In this document: piece by piece, positions 17,958-26,859 of the stretch
Numbering within the stretch: position 1 is the stretch's first letter
How the letters are laid out: every line of letters begins with the position of its first letter
Source: Myxococcus xanthus
GTDB taxonomy: Bacteria; Myxococcota; Myxococcia; Myxococcales; Myxococcaceae
Assembly (NCBI RefSeq): GCF_900106535.1
Contig: NZ_FNOH01000002.1
Coordinates: 806,001 to 870,000, forward strand
DNA: 64,000 bases
Direction of reading: 5' to 3'
Made by a program: the position numbers and the translations under genes
Notes under the pieces: model-generated
The model's input: the letters and a program-made list of their open reading frames with translations, nothing else
Database searches by the model: none
What the model was told of the DNA's origin: nothing

Positions 17958-18717
17958 CGCCGCGCCTGCCTGGCTCCTGCGCCTGCTGAAGGTGCCCCCC
18001 GCGCCGCACATCCCCGAAGGGGCGGCGGTTCGCGTGTTCCGCGCCGCCCCGACCCATCGCCAGCTCCAGTTGCTCCGTTGGGGCCTGCGGCAGGCCGGCG
18101 TCGTGGTGGGCCTGATTTTCACCTGGGTGGCGATGAAGAACCGGTTCGTCCCGCACCTGCCCTACGCGCATGCGGACACGGTCTTCTTCGTCTTCGAAAT
18201 GTTCGCCTGGCTCGCGTTCGCCGCGCAGGCCCCCATCACCTTCCTGGTGGCGTGGCTCGACTACGAGTACCGCTGGTACATCCTCTCCGACCGCAGCCTG
18301 CGCATCCGGGAAGGGCTCGTCTCCATCCAGGAGAAGACGATGACCTTCGCCAACATCCAGCAGGTCTCCATCCGGCAGAACCCGCTCCAGCGGCTGTTCG
18401 GCATCGCCGACGTGAAGGTGGAGACGGCGGGCGGAGGCAGCAAGCGCGGCGCGCAGGACGCGGACGCCTCACACACCGAAGGACTGCACGAGGCCCACTT
18501 CCGGGGCGTGGACAACCCGGAGGAGATTCGCGACGTCATCATGGCGCGGGTACGCATGCACCGGGACGCCGGGCTGGGTGAGCCGCAGAATCCCGAGCCG
18601 GCGCTGCCCGCGCCAGTGGCCCCTTCAGCCGCGACGCTCGGCGCGGCGAAGGAGCTGCTGGGTGAGATGCGGGCGCTGCGAAGCGCCCTGACGGCCCAGG
18701 GCCACGTGGAGCGCTGA
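17950..18717 (+). CDS. membrane-anchored bacterial PH-domain protein (bPH2), second of pair
   Basis: 255 residues. Two membrane helices (about 46-64 and 78-103) precede a bPH2 domain (YRWYILSDRSLRIREGLVSI, then MTFANIQQVSIRQNPLQRLF). A Pro/Ala linker and short amphipathic helix follow (GAAKELLGEMRALRSAL), resembling the tail of its partner (LREIAEEVRALRLSL); the two tails could interact. It overlaps the upstream gene by 8 bases. Confidence 0.85.
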   Translation: MSDAAPAWLLRLLKVPPAPHIPEGAAVRVFRAAPTHRQLQLLRWGLRQAGVVVGLIFTWVAMKNRFVPHLPYAHADTVFFVFEMFAWLAFAAQAPITFLVAWLDYEYRWYILSDRSLRIREGLVSIQEKTMTFANIQQVSIRQNPLQRLFGIADVKVETAGGGSKRGAQDADASHTEGLHEAHFRGVDNPEEIRDVIMARVRMHRDAGLGEPQNPEPALPAPVAPSAATLGAAKELLGEMRALRSALTAQGHVER

Positions 18718-18737
18718 GCCGCCGTGAAGCGCGACGT

Positions 18738-18755
18738 GCCCGGCGGACGCCGGGC
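18738..18755. terminator. hairpin between convergent genes
   Basis: Perfect 7-bp stem GCCCGGC (18738-18744) / GCCGGGC (18749-18755) with a GGAC loop, in the 51-base gap between the PH-domain gene and the convergent ABC-F gene. No T-run; it could act in both directions. Confidence 0.4.
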
Positions 18756-18768
18756 CCCTTGCGGTGCT

Positions 18769-20391
18769 TCAGCTCCGCAGACCGGGCGCTTCCTGGCCGG
18801 TGCGCGCGACGTACTCCGTGTAGCCGCCGCCGTACTGGTGGATGCCCTCGGGCGTCAGCTCCAGCACGCGGTTGGACAGCGCGGCCAGGAAGTGACGGTC
18901 GTGGGAGACGAACAGCATCGTCCCCTCGTAGCGGGAGAGCGCCGTAATCAGCATCTCCTTCGTGGCCATGTCCAGGTGGTTGGTGGGCTCGTCCAGCACC
19001 AGGAAGTTCGGCGGGTCGAAGAGCATCTTCGCCATGACGAGCCGGGCCTTCTCACCACCGGACAGCACGCGGCACTTCTTCTCCACCTCGTCGCCGGAGA
19101 AGCCGAAGCAGCCGGCCAGCGCCCGCAGCGAGCCCTGACCCGCGCGGGGGAAGGCGTCCTCCAGCGCCTGGAACACGGTCCGCTCGCCGTCCAGCAGGTC
19201 CATGGCGTGCTGCGCGAAGTAACCCATCTTCACGCTGCCACCCAGCGCCACGTTGCCCGTGTCCGGCTGCGTGGAGCCCGTCACCAGCTTCAGCAGCGTG
19301 GACTTGCCCGCGCCGTTGACGCCCATGACGGCCCAGCGCTCCGTGCGGCGCACCAGGAAGTCCAGCCCCTCGTAGATGGTCCGCGAGCCGTAGGCCTTGT
19401 GAACGCCCTTCAGGCTCACCACGTCGTCGCCCGAGCGCGGCGCCGGCTGGAACTCGAAGAGCACCGTCTGACGCCGCTTGGGCGGCTCCACGCGCTCAAT
19501 CTTCTCCAGCTTCTTCACCCGGCTCTGCACCTGCGCGGCGTGCGAGGCGCGCGCCTTGAAGCGCTCGATGAACTTCAGCTCCTTGGCGAGCATGGCCTGC
19601 TGGCGCTCGAACTGCGCCTGCTGCTGCTTCTCGTTCATCGCCCGCTGCTGCTCGTAGAACTCGTAGTTGCCGGTGTACGTCGACAGCGAGCCGCCGTCGA
19701 TCTCCACCACCTTGTTCACGATGCGGTTCATGAACTCGCGGTCGTGCGACGTCATCAGCAGCGCGCCGTCGTAGTTCTTGAGGAACTCCTCCAGCCAGAT
19801 GAGGCTCTCGATGTCGAGATGGTTGCTCGGCTCGTCGAGCAGCATCGCGTCCGGACGCATCAGGAGGATGCGGGCCAGCGCCACGCGCATCTTCCAACCA
19901 CCCGACAGCGCGCCCACGTCGCCGTCCATCATCTCCTGGGTGAAGCCCAGGCCCGCGAGAATCTCCCGCGCGCGGCCTTCCAGCGCGTAGCCACCCAGCT
20001 CCTCGAAGCGCCCCTGGACCAGGCCGTAGCGCTCCACGAGCTTGTCCATGTTGTCCGCCTGGTCCGGGTCGGCCATGGCGGCCTCCAGCTCCTTCAGCTC
20101 GGCGGCCACCGTGCTGACCGGGCCCGCGCCGTCCATCACCTCGGCGGCGGCGCTGCGGCCCTCCATCTCACCCACGTCCTGGCTGAAGTAGCCAATGGTG
20201 ACGCCCCGGTCGACGGCGACCTGGCCCTCGTCGGGGTGCTCCTGGCTGGTAATCATCCGGAACAGCGTCGTCTTGCCGGCCCCGTTGGGTCCGACGAGGC
20301 CCACCTTCTCCCCCTTGTGGAGCGCCGCGGAGGCCTCGATGAAGAGAATCTGCTGGCCGTTCTGCTTGCTGATGTTGTCGAGACGAATCAT
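18769..20391 (-). CDS. ABC-F family ATPase
   Basis: A soluble 540-residue protein with two ABC domains and no membrane segment. Walker A motifs are GPNGAGKTT and GVNGAGKST; signatures are LSGGWKMRVALAR and LSGGEKARLVMAK. Walker B/switch regions are LLLDEPSNHLD and LVLDEPTNHLD, the latter typical of ABC-F. A charged helical linker (about 245-305) corresponds to the P-site tRNA interaction motif. ABC-F proteins act on ribosomes, relieving stalls or giving antibiotic tolerance. The length is near that of the YbiT/Uup group, but I do not assign a subgroup. Confidence 0.92.
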   Translation of the reverse strand: MIRLDNISKQNGQQILFIEASAALHKGEKVGLVGPNGAGKTTLFRMITSQEHPDEGQVAVDRGVTIGYFSQDVGEMEGRSAAAEVMDGAGPVSTVAAELKELEAAMADPDQADNMDKLVERYGLVQGRFEELGGYALEGRAREILAGLGFTQEMMDGDVGALSGGWKMRVALARILLMRPDAMLLDEPSNHLDIESLIWLEEFLKNYDGALLMTSHDREFMNRIVNKVVEIDGGSLSTYTGNYEFYEQQRAMNEKQQQAQFERQQAMLAKELKFIERFKARASHAAQVQSRVKKLEKIERVEPPKRRQTVLFEFQPAPRSGDDVVSLKGVHKAYGSRTIYEGLDFLVRRTERWAVMGVNGAGKSTLLKLVTGSTQPDTGNVALGGSVKMGYFAQHAMDLLDGERTVFQALEDAFPRAGQGSLRALAGCFGFSGDEVEKKCRVLSGGEKARLVMAKMLFDPPNFLVLDEPTNHLDMATKEMLITALSRYEGTMLFVSHDRHFLAALSNRVLELTPEGIHQYGGGYTEYVARTGQEAPGLRS

Positions 20392-20576
20392 GTGCGTGCG
20401 GGGGGCCCGAAAGCGGGTGCGGCGCCCTTATGCCACGTAGCCCGCCCCAGAAAGAATGTTCCGAACCCTTGGGAAGCGACTTCTCTTGCATGGGAGCCGA
20501 CAGGCGGGGGAGCCCCCGGTCCCAGGCTGGAAGTGGGACCTGCCCCCACTCGGGCCGTGACATAGACTGCCGCGCC

Positions 20577-21203
20577 GTGCTGACCGTCGACGCCCACCCC
20601 TCCCTGAACACCCTGGCCTTCACCACCACCTTCCCCGGTCCCCTGGGCGGGCTGCCCTCCCCGGAGTGGCTGGTGGCCCTGCTGAAGCCCGGCGCCACCG
20701 CCCCCCTGTCCAGCGACGACACCGTGCGCGGCGCCATCCGCGACATGCTCCGCCACGGCGGCTACAAGCCCACCGGGCGTGGCAAGCCCGCGTCGGAGTA
20801 CCTGGTGCGCGCCTCGGGTGACGGCTCGCTGGGCGCCATCAACCTGGCCGTGGATGCCTGCAACGCGGTGTCCCTGCACAGCGGCCTGCCCATCAGCGTG
20901 GTGGACCTGGACCGGGCCACCGCCCCCTTCCGCGTGGGCGTGGCCCCGGAGGGCGCGCAGTACGTCTTCAACGCGTCCGGGCAGAGCATCGACCTGGCGG
21001 GACTGCTGTGCCTCTTCGACGCGGAAGGCCCGTGCGCCAACGCCGTCAAGGACGCGCAGCGCACCAAGACGAACGCGGACACCCGCCGCACCCTCACCGT
21101 GCTCTGGGGCGCCAAGGCCCTGGGCGAGCGGACCGCGCGCGCCTTCGACTGGTATCGGGAGCTGCTGGAACGCGCGGGGGCCACGGTGGAGCGCCTGCCC
21201 TGA
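20577..21203 (+). CDS. B3/4-domain protein (PheT tRNA-binding-domain-like)
   Basis: 208 residues resembling the stand-alone B3/B4 domain of phenylalanyl-tRNA synthetase beta subunits: the pattern RDMLRHGGYKPTGRGKPASEYL, then AINLAVDACNAVSLHSGLP and a C-terminal DTRRTLTVLWGAKAL. Such free-standing domains are thought to bind or edit aminoacyl-tRNA, but most are uncharacterised. The start is GTG 20577. It is divergent from the ABC-F gene, 185 bases away. Confidence 0.7.
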   Translation: MLTVDAHPSLNTLAFTTTFPGPLGGLPSPEWLVALLKPGATAPLSSDDTVRGAIRDMLRHGGYKPTGRGKPASEYLVRASGDGSLGAINLAVDACNAVSLHSGLPISVVDLDRATAPFRVGVAPEGAQYVFNASGQSIDLAGLLCLFDAEGPCANAVKDAQRTKTNADTRRTLTVLWGAKALGERTARAFDWYRELLERAGATVERLP

Positions 21204-21253
21204 GCCGCGCGGACGCCCTTGAAACATGCCGGCCGACGGGGCAGACCCGGGCC

Positions 21254-22030
21254 ATGGCGGGACGGCAATCCAGCAGGTGGGTGCTGCTGCTCGTGTGGCT
21301 TCATGCGGCGAGCGCGGCGGCGCAGATCGTCAACGTCCAGGCGCTGTTCGACGAGAACACCGGCCCGGGGCGTTCGGCGGCCGTGGACCTGGGCGCGGAC
21401 TGGCGCACGGGCAGCACCGACCTCTTCAGCGTGCGCGGCGCCCTGCTGGGCCAGTGGCGCAGCGAGAAGCACACCTGGCTGGCCGTCATCCGGGGGGAGT
21501 ACGCCTTCGCCGCCAATGAGGTCATCGTCAGCAAGGTGATGGAGCACGTCCGCTACCGCTACGGATTCACGGAGCGGCTCTCCGGCGAGGTGTTCCTCCA
21601 ACACGAGTTCGACAAGTTCCGCCGCATCCAGTTCCGGGCCCTGCTGGGCGCGGGCCCCCGGGTGAGGGTGCTGACCGACAAACAGGCCACGCTGGTGGTG
21701 GGGCTCGCGCTGATGCTGGAGCACGAGCGCATCCGCCGGGATTCCGAACCGGATGCCGGGGAGTTCCGCACCGACCCGCGCCTGTCCAGCTACGTGCTGG
21801 GGCGGCTGGAGTTCATGGAGAACGTCTTCCTGGTGCAGACGCTCTACGCCCAGCCCCGCGTGACGAACCCCGCCGACATCCGCCTGCTCAACGACACCAT
21901 CTTCGAGGTGAAGCCCAACGAACGCCTCTCGGTGGGCATCGGCTTCAACCTCACCTTCGACAACTCCCCGCCCCTGGGCGTCCCCAAGCTCGACACCCAG
22001 TTGCGGACCTCGGTGGGCATCCGGCTGTAG
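21254..22030 (+). CDS. predicted outer-membrane beta-barrel protein (DUF481-like)
   Basis: 258 residues. A signal peptide covers residues 1-23 (cleavage near ASAAA-Q). The rest alternates polar and hydrophobic residues in beta-strands (LFSVRGALLGQWR, WLAVIRGEYAF, HVRYRYGFTERLSGEVFLQH), as in DUF481 outer-membrane proteins. The C-terminus (RTSVGIRL) is strand-like but lacks the terminal aromatic of classical porins. Function is unknown. It lies 50 bases downstream of the B3/4 gene on the same strand. Confidence 0.72.
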   Translation: MAGRQSSRWVLLLVWLHAASAAAQIVNVQALFDENTGPGRSAAVDLGADWRTGSTDLFSVRGALLGQWRSEKHTWLAVIRGEYAFAANEVIVSKVMEHVRYRYGFTERLSGEVFLQHEFDKFRRIQFRALLGAGPRVRVLTDKQATLVVGLALMLEHERIRRDSEPDAGEFRTDPRLSSYVLGRLEFMENVFLVQTLYAQPRVTNPADIRLLNDTIFEVKPNERLSVGIGFNLTFDNSPPLGVPKLDTQLRTSVGIRL

Positions 22031-22176
22031 CCGCCTTCGTCCCACGAAGTGGGCCACCCAGGCGACAGCAGCCAGCCCTCGCCTGCCTCCCCGCCCATGC
22101 CGGGCGACGCCCCGGTTGTTGGCAACTGTCTTGCTACGGTGCCTCGCAGGGCAACAACAGGGTGGCGAGGCCGGCG

Positions 22177-22515
22177 ATGACGGAGCTGTACGTGGAGCGC
22201 GAGGACACGGTGGCGAAGGCAGTGACGCTCTTCCCCAAGGACACGGTGGTGAGGGCACTGTCACTGATGCAGCGGTATGGCCTGAGCCGGCTGCCGGTGG
22301 TGGACGACGTGCACGGCGAGCTCATCGGCGACGTGACGGCCGACGACCTCACCCGGGTCTGGCAGCACGCGCCGCTGGCCTGTATGTCGGAAATTCTTTC
22401 ACTGAAATCCCTGCGGGTTGAAGACCTGGAGGACGCCACCCGTTGGGGGCCGCGCCTCACCCTGGTCTCCCCCCTGGTGGACGTGTACCAGACCAGCAAA
22501 CGCTGGGTGCAGTAG
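22177..22515 (+). CDS. CBS-domain protein, degenerate pair
   Basis: A 112-residue protein with one clear CBS motif (FPKDTVVRALSLMQRYGLSRLPVVDDVHGELIGDVTADDL). The second half is too divergent to call with certainty. CBS pairs bind adenine nucleotides and regulate partner proteins; no partner is evident nearby. ATG 22177 was selected; GTG 22162 is an alternative. Confidence 0.72.
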   Translation: MTELYVEREDTVAKAVTLFPKDTVVRALSLMQRYGLSRLPVVDDVHGELIGDVTADDLTRVWQHAPLACMSEILSLKSLRVEDLEDATRWGPRLTLVSPLVDVYQTSKRWVQ

Positions 22516-22542
22516 GCCGGAAGGCCCGAATCCCGACGGCGC

Positions 22543-24243
22543 TCAGCCGATGCCAGGCGTGAGCGCCTTCATCCACACCACCACGGCCGCGGCGCCCGCG
22601 TCCGGCACACCGACGGCGCGCGCACCCAGGTAGCTGGCGCGTCCCAGGCGCGGCTGCATCCGGGACGTCGCCTCCTCTCCCGCCTCGGCCGCGTGCACCG
22701 CCGAGGCCCAGGCCTCGCGAGCCCCCTGCCCGCAACGCACCGCCTTCGCGAAGGCGTCGGCGGCGGGCCGGAGTGCATCGAGCATGGTGCGGTCCCCAGG
22801 CCGCGCGCCGCCCAGCTCCGATACGGCGGTGACGGCGAGGTCGAAGGCCTCGGCCCATGCGGCGGCATCCACGGGCCCTTCCGCCAGCCTGCGCGCGGCG
22901 CGCAGCAGCGCCGTCGCGTAGAAGGGCCCCGAGCTGCCGCCAATGCTGCGCCGCAAGGCATTGCCAATGGCCGTCAGCGCACGCGCGGGGCTCGTCCACG
23001 CGTCCTCCGGAAGAGCGCGAATCGCCTCGGCGCCACGCACCAGACTGAGGCCCAGGTCACCGTCGCCCGCGGCGCTATCGAGCGCGGTCAGCCGGGGCTC
23101 CGACTGCTCGAATGCGTCCGCCACCCGCAAGGCGGCCTTCCGGAAGCGGTCCATCCCCGGTTGCGGCGCCTCCGCCGGAAGCGATGCTGGAGACGCCGTG
23201 GACGAAGGCCGGTACACCCCCGGCTCCTTCGGCAGCCGTCCCGCGCCGGGCCACGCGGGCGCATCCACCGCCGCATCCAGGCGGGCCAGCCGCGCGTCGT
23301 CCACCTTCAGCAGCGTCAACGAGCAGCCGGGCATCTCCAGCGCGGAGAGGAACGTCCCGCTCCACGCGCGCTCCACGCGGATGCCGCCCTGACGCAGAGC
23401 GGCCAGTGCGCGCCGGGCGACGATGGCCAGCTCCATGGGCGGCGTGCCGCCCAATCCGTTGACCACCAGCACCACCCTGTCTCCCGAGGTGATGCGCCGG
23501 TCCTCGACGATGGTGGTGAGCAGCGTGTCCACCAGGCTGTCCGCCGTCTGCATCGGCACGCGCCGCACGCCCTGCTCGCCGTGGATGCCCAGGCCCAGCT
23601 CGATTTCGTCCTCCTCCAGCGTGAAGCCCGGCTTGCCCGCCGCGGGCACGGTGCAGGGCCCCAGGGCCACGCCCATGGTGCCCAGCACCTCCGCCGCCGC
23701 GGTGGCCTCGCGGAGGACGTCCTGGAGCGCCGCGCCCGCCTCGGCCGCCGCGCCCGCGACCTTGTGGACCAGCACCGTGCCAGCGATGCCCCGGCGCCGC
23801 GCGGGCTCCACCGTGTCGTGCAGGGACACGTCGTCCGCCACCACCACCGTCTCCACGGGGATGCCCTCGGCGCGCGCCAGCTCGGCGGCGAGCCCGAAGT
23901 TGAGCCGGTCCCCGGTGTAGTTCTTCACGACGAGCAGCGCGCCCGCGGGCCCCGCGACGGCGCGGATGGCGGCCAGCACGGCATCGGTGCTGGGCGAGGT
24001 GAAGACGTCACCGGCCACCGCCGCGTCCAGCATGCCCGCGCCCACGTAGCCCGCGTGCGCCGGCTCATGGCCGCTGCCGCCACCGGAGATGACAGCCACC
24101 TTGCGCGCGCGGACGTCGGAAGGCGTGTCGGCGCGGAGCACCACCGACTCCCCGTCCAGCAGCACCTGCCCGGGGGCGAGCGAGACCAACCCCTCCAGCA
24201 TCTCCCGCACCACCGCGCGAGGGGCGTTGACCAGCTTCTTCAT
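22543..24243 (-). CDS. ATP-dependent dihydroxyacetone kinase, single-chain DhaK-DhaL
   Basis: Phosphorylates dihydroxyacetone, linking glycerol or C3 sugar use to glycolysis. The 566-residue chain has an N-terminal DhaK domain (ISGGGSGHEPAHAGYVG near residue 50; hemiaminal-forming His in LGLGIHGEQGV) and a C-terminal DhaL domain (DSAAGDGDLGLSLVRG with the Mg-binding Asp residues, and IGGSSGPFYATALL). The fusion indicates an ATP-dependent rather than a PTS-dependent enzyme. The ATG at 24243 lies 14 bases after the carbonic anhydrase stop, so the two are one operon. Confidence 0.93.
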   Translation of the reverse strand: MKKLVNAPRAVVREMLEGLVSLAPGQVLLDGESVVLRADTPSDVRARKVAVISGGGSGHEPAHAGYVGAGMLDAAVAGDVFTSPSTDAVLAAIRAVAGPAGALLVVKNYTGDRLNFGLAAELARAEGIPVETVVVADDVSLHDTVEPARRRGIAGTVLVHKVAGAAAEAGAALQDVLREATAAAEVLGTMGVALGPCTVPAAGKPGFTLEEDEIELGLGIHGEQGVRRVPMQTADSLVDTLLTTIVEDRRITSGDRVVLVVNGLGGTPPMELAIVARRALAALRQGGIRVERAWSGTFLSALEMPGCSLTLLKVDDARLARLDAAVDAPAWPGAGRLPKEPGVYRPSSTASPASLPAEAPQPGMDRFRKAALRVADAFEQSEPRLTALDSAAGDGDLGLSLVRGAEAIRALPEDAWTSPARALTAIGNALRRSIGGSSGPFYATALLRAARRLAEGPVDAAAWAEAFDLAVTAVSELGGARPGDRTMLDALRPAADAFAKAVRCGQGAREAWASAVHAAEAGEEATSRMQPRLGRASYLGARAVGVPDAGAAAVVVWMKALTPGIG

Positions 24244-24257
24244 GAACGTGTCCTCTC

Positions 24258-24899
24258 TCAGACGCCGTTGAAGAAATCGACAGCGCCCGTCTCCAGCGAG
24301 TACTCGGCGCCGACGATGAGCATGCCTTCCTCGCGGCACAGACGCTCCAGCAGGCGGCTGCCATGGCGGAGATTGTCGCAGGAGTTGCGGATGTTGGCGC
24401 GGACGGACTCCTTCATCAGGAACTCCGGGTCCGCCTTCGGCCCGGCGGCGCTCACCACCGTCGCCACCGGCTCGCGGCAGCGCTCCACGATGTCGCGGAT
24501 GTTCTCGGACGCCTCGCTCTTGCCGTCACGCAGGTAGTCCAGCGTGGCCTGGATGGCGCCGCAGTGCGAATGCCCCATCACCACCGCCAGGCGCGTGCCG
24601 AACTTCGCCGCCGCGAACTCCACACTGCCCACCAGCGACGGCGCGACGACGTTGCCCGCCACGCGGATGACGAACAGGTCCCCCAACCCCTGGTCGAAGA
24701 TGTACTCCGACGGCGCGCGCGAGTCCGAACACGAGAGGATGATGGCGAAGGGACTCTGCCCCGCCACCAGCGCCTGCCGGGCGGAGCGGCCGAGCGGGTT
24801 CTCCATGTTGCGCGCGTTCAGGACGAACCGCTGATTGCCCTCCCGAAGGCGCGCAAGGGCATCCTGGGCGGAGATGGGTGGCGTCGAAGCGGTGGGCAT
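24258..24899 (-). CDS. beta-class carbonic anhydrase
   Basis: Interconverts CO2 and bicarbonate. 213 residues with zinc ligands Cys57 (CSDSR), His110 and Cys113 (HSHCGA), and the Asp59-Arg61 dyad. The VIRVAGN pattern is typical of the CynT/Can clade. There is no signal peptide, so it is cytoplasmic. It is the first gene of a two-gene operon with dihydroxyacetone kinase, an unusual pairing. Confidence 0.95.
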   Translation of the reverse strand: MPTASTPPISAQDALARLREGNQRFVLNARNMENPLGRSARQALVAGQSPFAIILSCSDSRAPSEYIFDQGLGDLFVIRVAGNVVAPSLVGSVEFAAAKFGTRLAVVMGHSHCGAIQATLDYLRDGKSEASENIRDIVERCREPVATVVSAAGPKADPEFLMKESVRANIRNSCDNLRHGSRLLERLCREEGMLIVGAEYSLETGAVDFFNGV

Positions 24900-25016
24900 T
24901 GCGCGGGTCCTCGAGGGTGGGTGAATCAGAAAGGTGGCAACCCAACCGAGCGCTATACACCAGCCGGGTGACCAAGGAACGAGCTGTCCTCCTGCTTCGA
25001 CGCGGGAGTTCAGCCG

Positions 25017-25505
25017 TCAGACACCCAGCTCGTCACGGATGTGCTTCACGATGTCCGCTGGCGGCGGCGTCACGTCCACGCTGAGCGCGCGCGAGGGCAG
25101 CTCCATGGCCGCCATCTGACTCTCCAGCAGGGACGCGGGCATGAAGTGGCCCTGGCGCTGCGACATCCGGCGAGCGAGCACCTCATGCGGCGCGTGCAGG
25201 AACACCCACCTCACGTGTGCGGGGTCCAGCTCCTCCAGCAGCGTGCGGTAGGCCTGCTTGAGGCCGGAGAACGCCATCACCACGTCCTCGCCCTGCGCCA
25301 ACGCCCGCGCCACTTCATCGCGCAGCTTGCGCAGCCAGGGGGCGCGGTCCTCGTCCGTCAGCGGCGCGCCCGCGGCCATCTTCATCACGTTGGAGCGCGG
25401 GTGCAGGTCATCCGCGTCGATGAAGCGCCAGCCCAGCTCGGCCGCCAGGGTGCGGCCCACCGTCGTCTTCCCCGCTCCAGATACCCCCATGATGATGACG
25501 ACCAT
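25017..25505 (-). CDS. gntK: gluconokinase, GntK type
   Basis: Phosphorylates gluconate to 6-phosphogluconate. The 162 residues begin MVVIIMGVSGAGKTTVGR with Walker A at 7-14. The pattern FIDADDLHPRSNVMKMAAGAPLTDEDRAPWL and the lid region RRMSQRQGHFMPASLLESQ are diagnostic. The ATG at 25505 places Walker A at the usual distance. It lies upstream of the carbonic anhydrase gene on the same strand with a 117-base gap, so it may have its own transcript. Confidence 0.93.
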   Translation of the reverse strand: MVVIIMGVSGAGKTTVGRTLAAELGWRFIDADDLHPRSNVMKMAAGAPLTDEDRAPWLRKLRDEVARALAQGEDVVMAFSGLKQAYRTLLEELDPAHVRWVFLHAPHEVLARRMSQRQGHFMPASLLESQMAAMELPSRALSVDVTPPPADIVKHIRDELGV

Positions 25506-25674
25506 TGACGCGACTCCTCCTGGTTCCAGGGCCCACTCCCCATCGTGGGGTGCCCAACGGCCTCGCGCCACCCCATCCGAGGCGGAATGCCCACCGCATC
25601 ACGTCCTGAAACGTCGGCCCCGGGGGGTATGCTTCATCCCATCGCCGCTCCGGATGCGGCACGGAGGGTCGGTC

Positions 25675-26727
25675 ATGGCGGACATCGCGGACGGGGAGCA
25701 GGTCTCGGTTCAGGGCTCGGGTTCCAAGCCCTACATCCTCAAGAACACCGGCGGTGTGTATTCGTGTTCATGCCCCGCCTGGCGCAACCAGTCGGTGGCC
25801 ATCGAGCGGCGCACCTGCAAGCACCTGCGCCGCGTGCGCGGAGACGCCGCGGAGGACGCGCGCATCGGCGGTGACGGGTCCGGCGCTCCCGCGGTCCCCG
25901 CGCGTCCGACGAGGAGCACGTCGGCCAGCGACGACACCAAGGCCCCACCCCTGCTGCTGGCCCAGTCGTGGGAGAACGACGTGGACCTCACCGGCTGGTG
26001 GATGAGCGAGAAGCTGGACGGCGTGCGCGCGTACTGGGACGGGAAGCAGTTCTGGTCGCGGCTGGGCAACGCGTTCCTCGCGCCGGAGTGGTTCACCGCG
26101 GGGCTGCCGGACTTCCCGCTCGACGGTGAGCTGTTCGGCGGGCGCAAGCGCTTCCAGCGCACGGTGAGCATCGTCCGCCGGCAGGACCGCAGCGACGATT
26201 GGAAGGAGCTGGCCTTCGTCGCCTTCGACGCGCCCGGCGTGGAAGGCACCTTCGAGGCGCGGCTGGAGCGCTGCCGGCAGTGGATGGAGGAGGCGAAGCC
26301 CGCGTATGCGCAGTGGCACGCCCACGCGCGCTGTGACGGCACGCCGCACCTGCGCACGGAGCTGGCGCGCGTGGAGTCGCTGGGTGGAGAAGGCCTCATG
26401 CTGCGCCAGCCCGGGTCGCGCTACGAGGCGGGCCGCTCCCACACGCTGCTCAAGGTGAAGAGCTTCAAGGACGACGAAGCGCGCGTGGTGGGACACGTGG
26501 CTGGCGCGGGCCGCCACAAGGGCCGCCTGGGCGCGCTGGAGGTGGAGCTGCGTAACGGCACGCGCTTCAGCGTGGGCACGGGCCTGTCGGACGCGGAGCG
26601 CGCATCGCCGCCACCCGTGGGTGCCATCATCACCTTCCGCTACCAGGAGCTGTCCAACGACGGCGTGCCACGCTTCCCGTCGTACGTGGGTGTGCGCGTC
26701 GACGCCGCCCCCTTCGCCGCGAGCTGA
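25675..26727 (+). CDS. ATP-dependent DNA ligase with N-terminal SWIM zinc finger
   Basis: 350 residues. A SWIM-type zinc finger at about 28-55 (C31, C33, C48, H50: YSCSCPAW..TCKHLRR) is followed by a linker (56-95). A minimal ATP-dependent ligase core has the adenylation Lys113 in SEKLDGVRAYWDG, LDGELFGGR, GEGLMLRQ and KVKSFKDDEARVVGH, then an OB-fold domain. The core resembles small ligases that act in repair, and the SWIM finger probably supplies DNA or protein binding. Start ATG 25675 follows a ggagggtc ribosome-binding site. It is divergent from gntK. The fusion is the notable point. Confidence 0.87.
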   Translation: MADIADGEQVSVQGSGSKPYILKNTGGVYSCSCPAWRNQSVAIERRTCKHLRRVRGDAAEDARIGGDGSGAPAVPARPTRSTSASDDTKAPPLLLAQSWENDVDLTGWWMSEKLDGVRAYWDGKQFWSRLGNAFLAPEWFTAGLPDFPLDGELFGGRKRFQRTVSIVRRQDRSDDWKELAFVAFDAPGVEGTFEARLERCRQWMEEAKPAYAQWHAHARCDGTPHLRTELARVESLGGEGLMLRQPGSRYEAGRSHTLLKVKSFKDDEARVVGHVAGAGRHKGRLGALEVELRNGTRFSVGTGLSDAERASPPPVGAIITFRYQELSNDGVPRFPSYVGVRVDAAPFAAS

Positions 26728-26859
26728 GGCCAGCCGTCCCACGGCAGGAGTCACCGGTCCGCTGGTCGACGGAGCGGCGCCACAGTGCCACCTGACAGAC
26801 GGTGCGTGCCCGGGGTGATGCGCGCCCGGGCGCCGCCCTGGTGTCTGCTTCAGGGAACC

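Noticed and set aside
18724..20565. 613-residue plus-strand frame across the ABC-F gene
   Set aside because: It is the antisense of a well-supported ABC-F ATPase and has no domain or signal.
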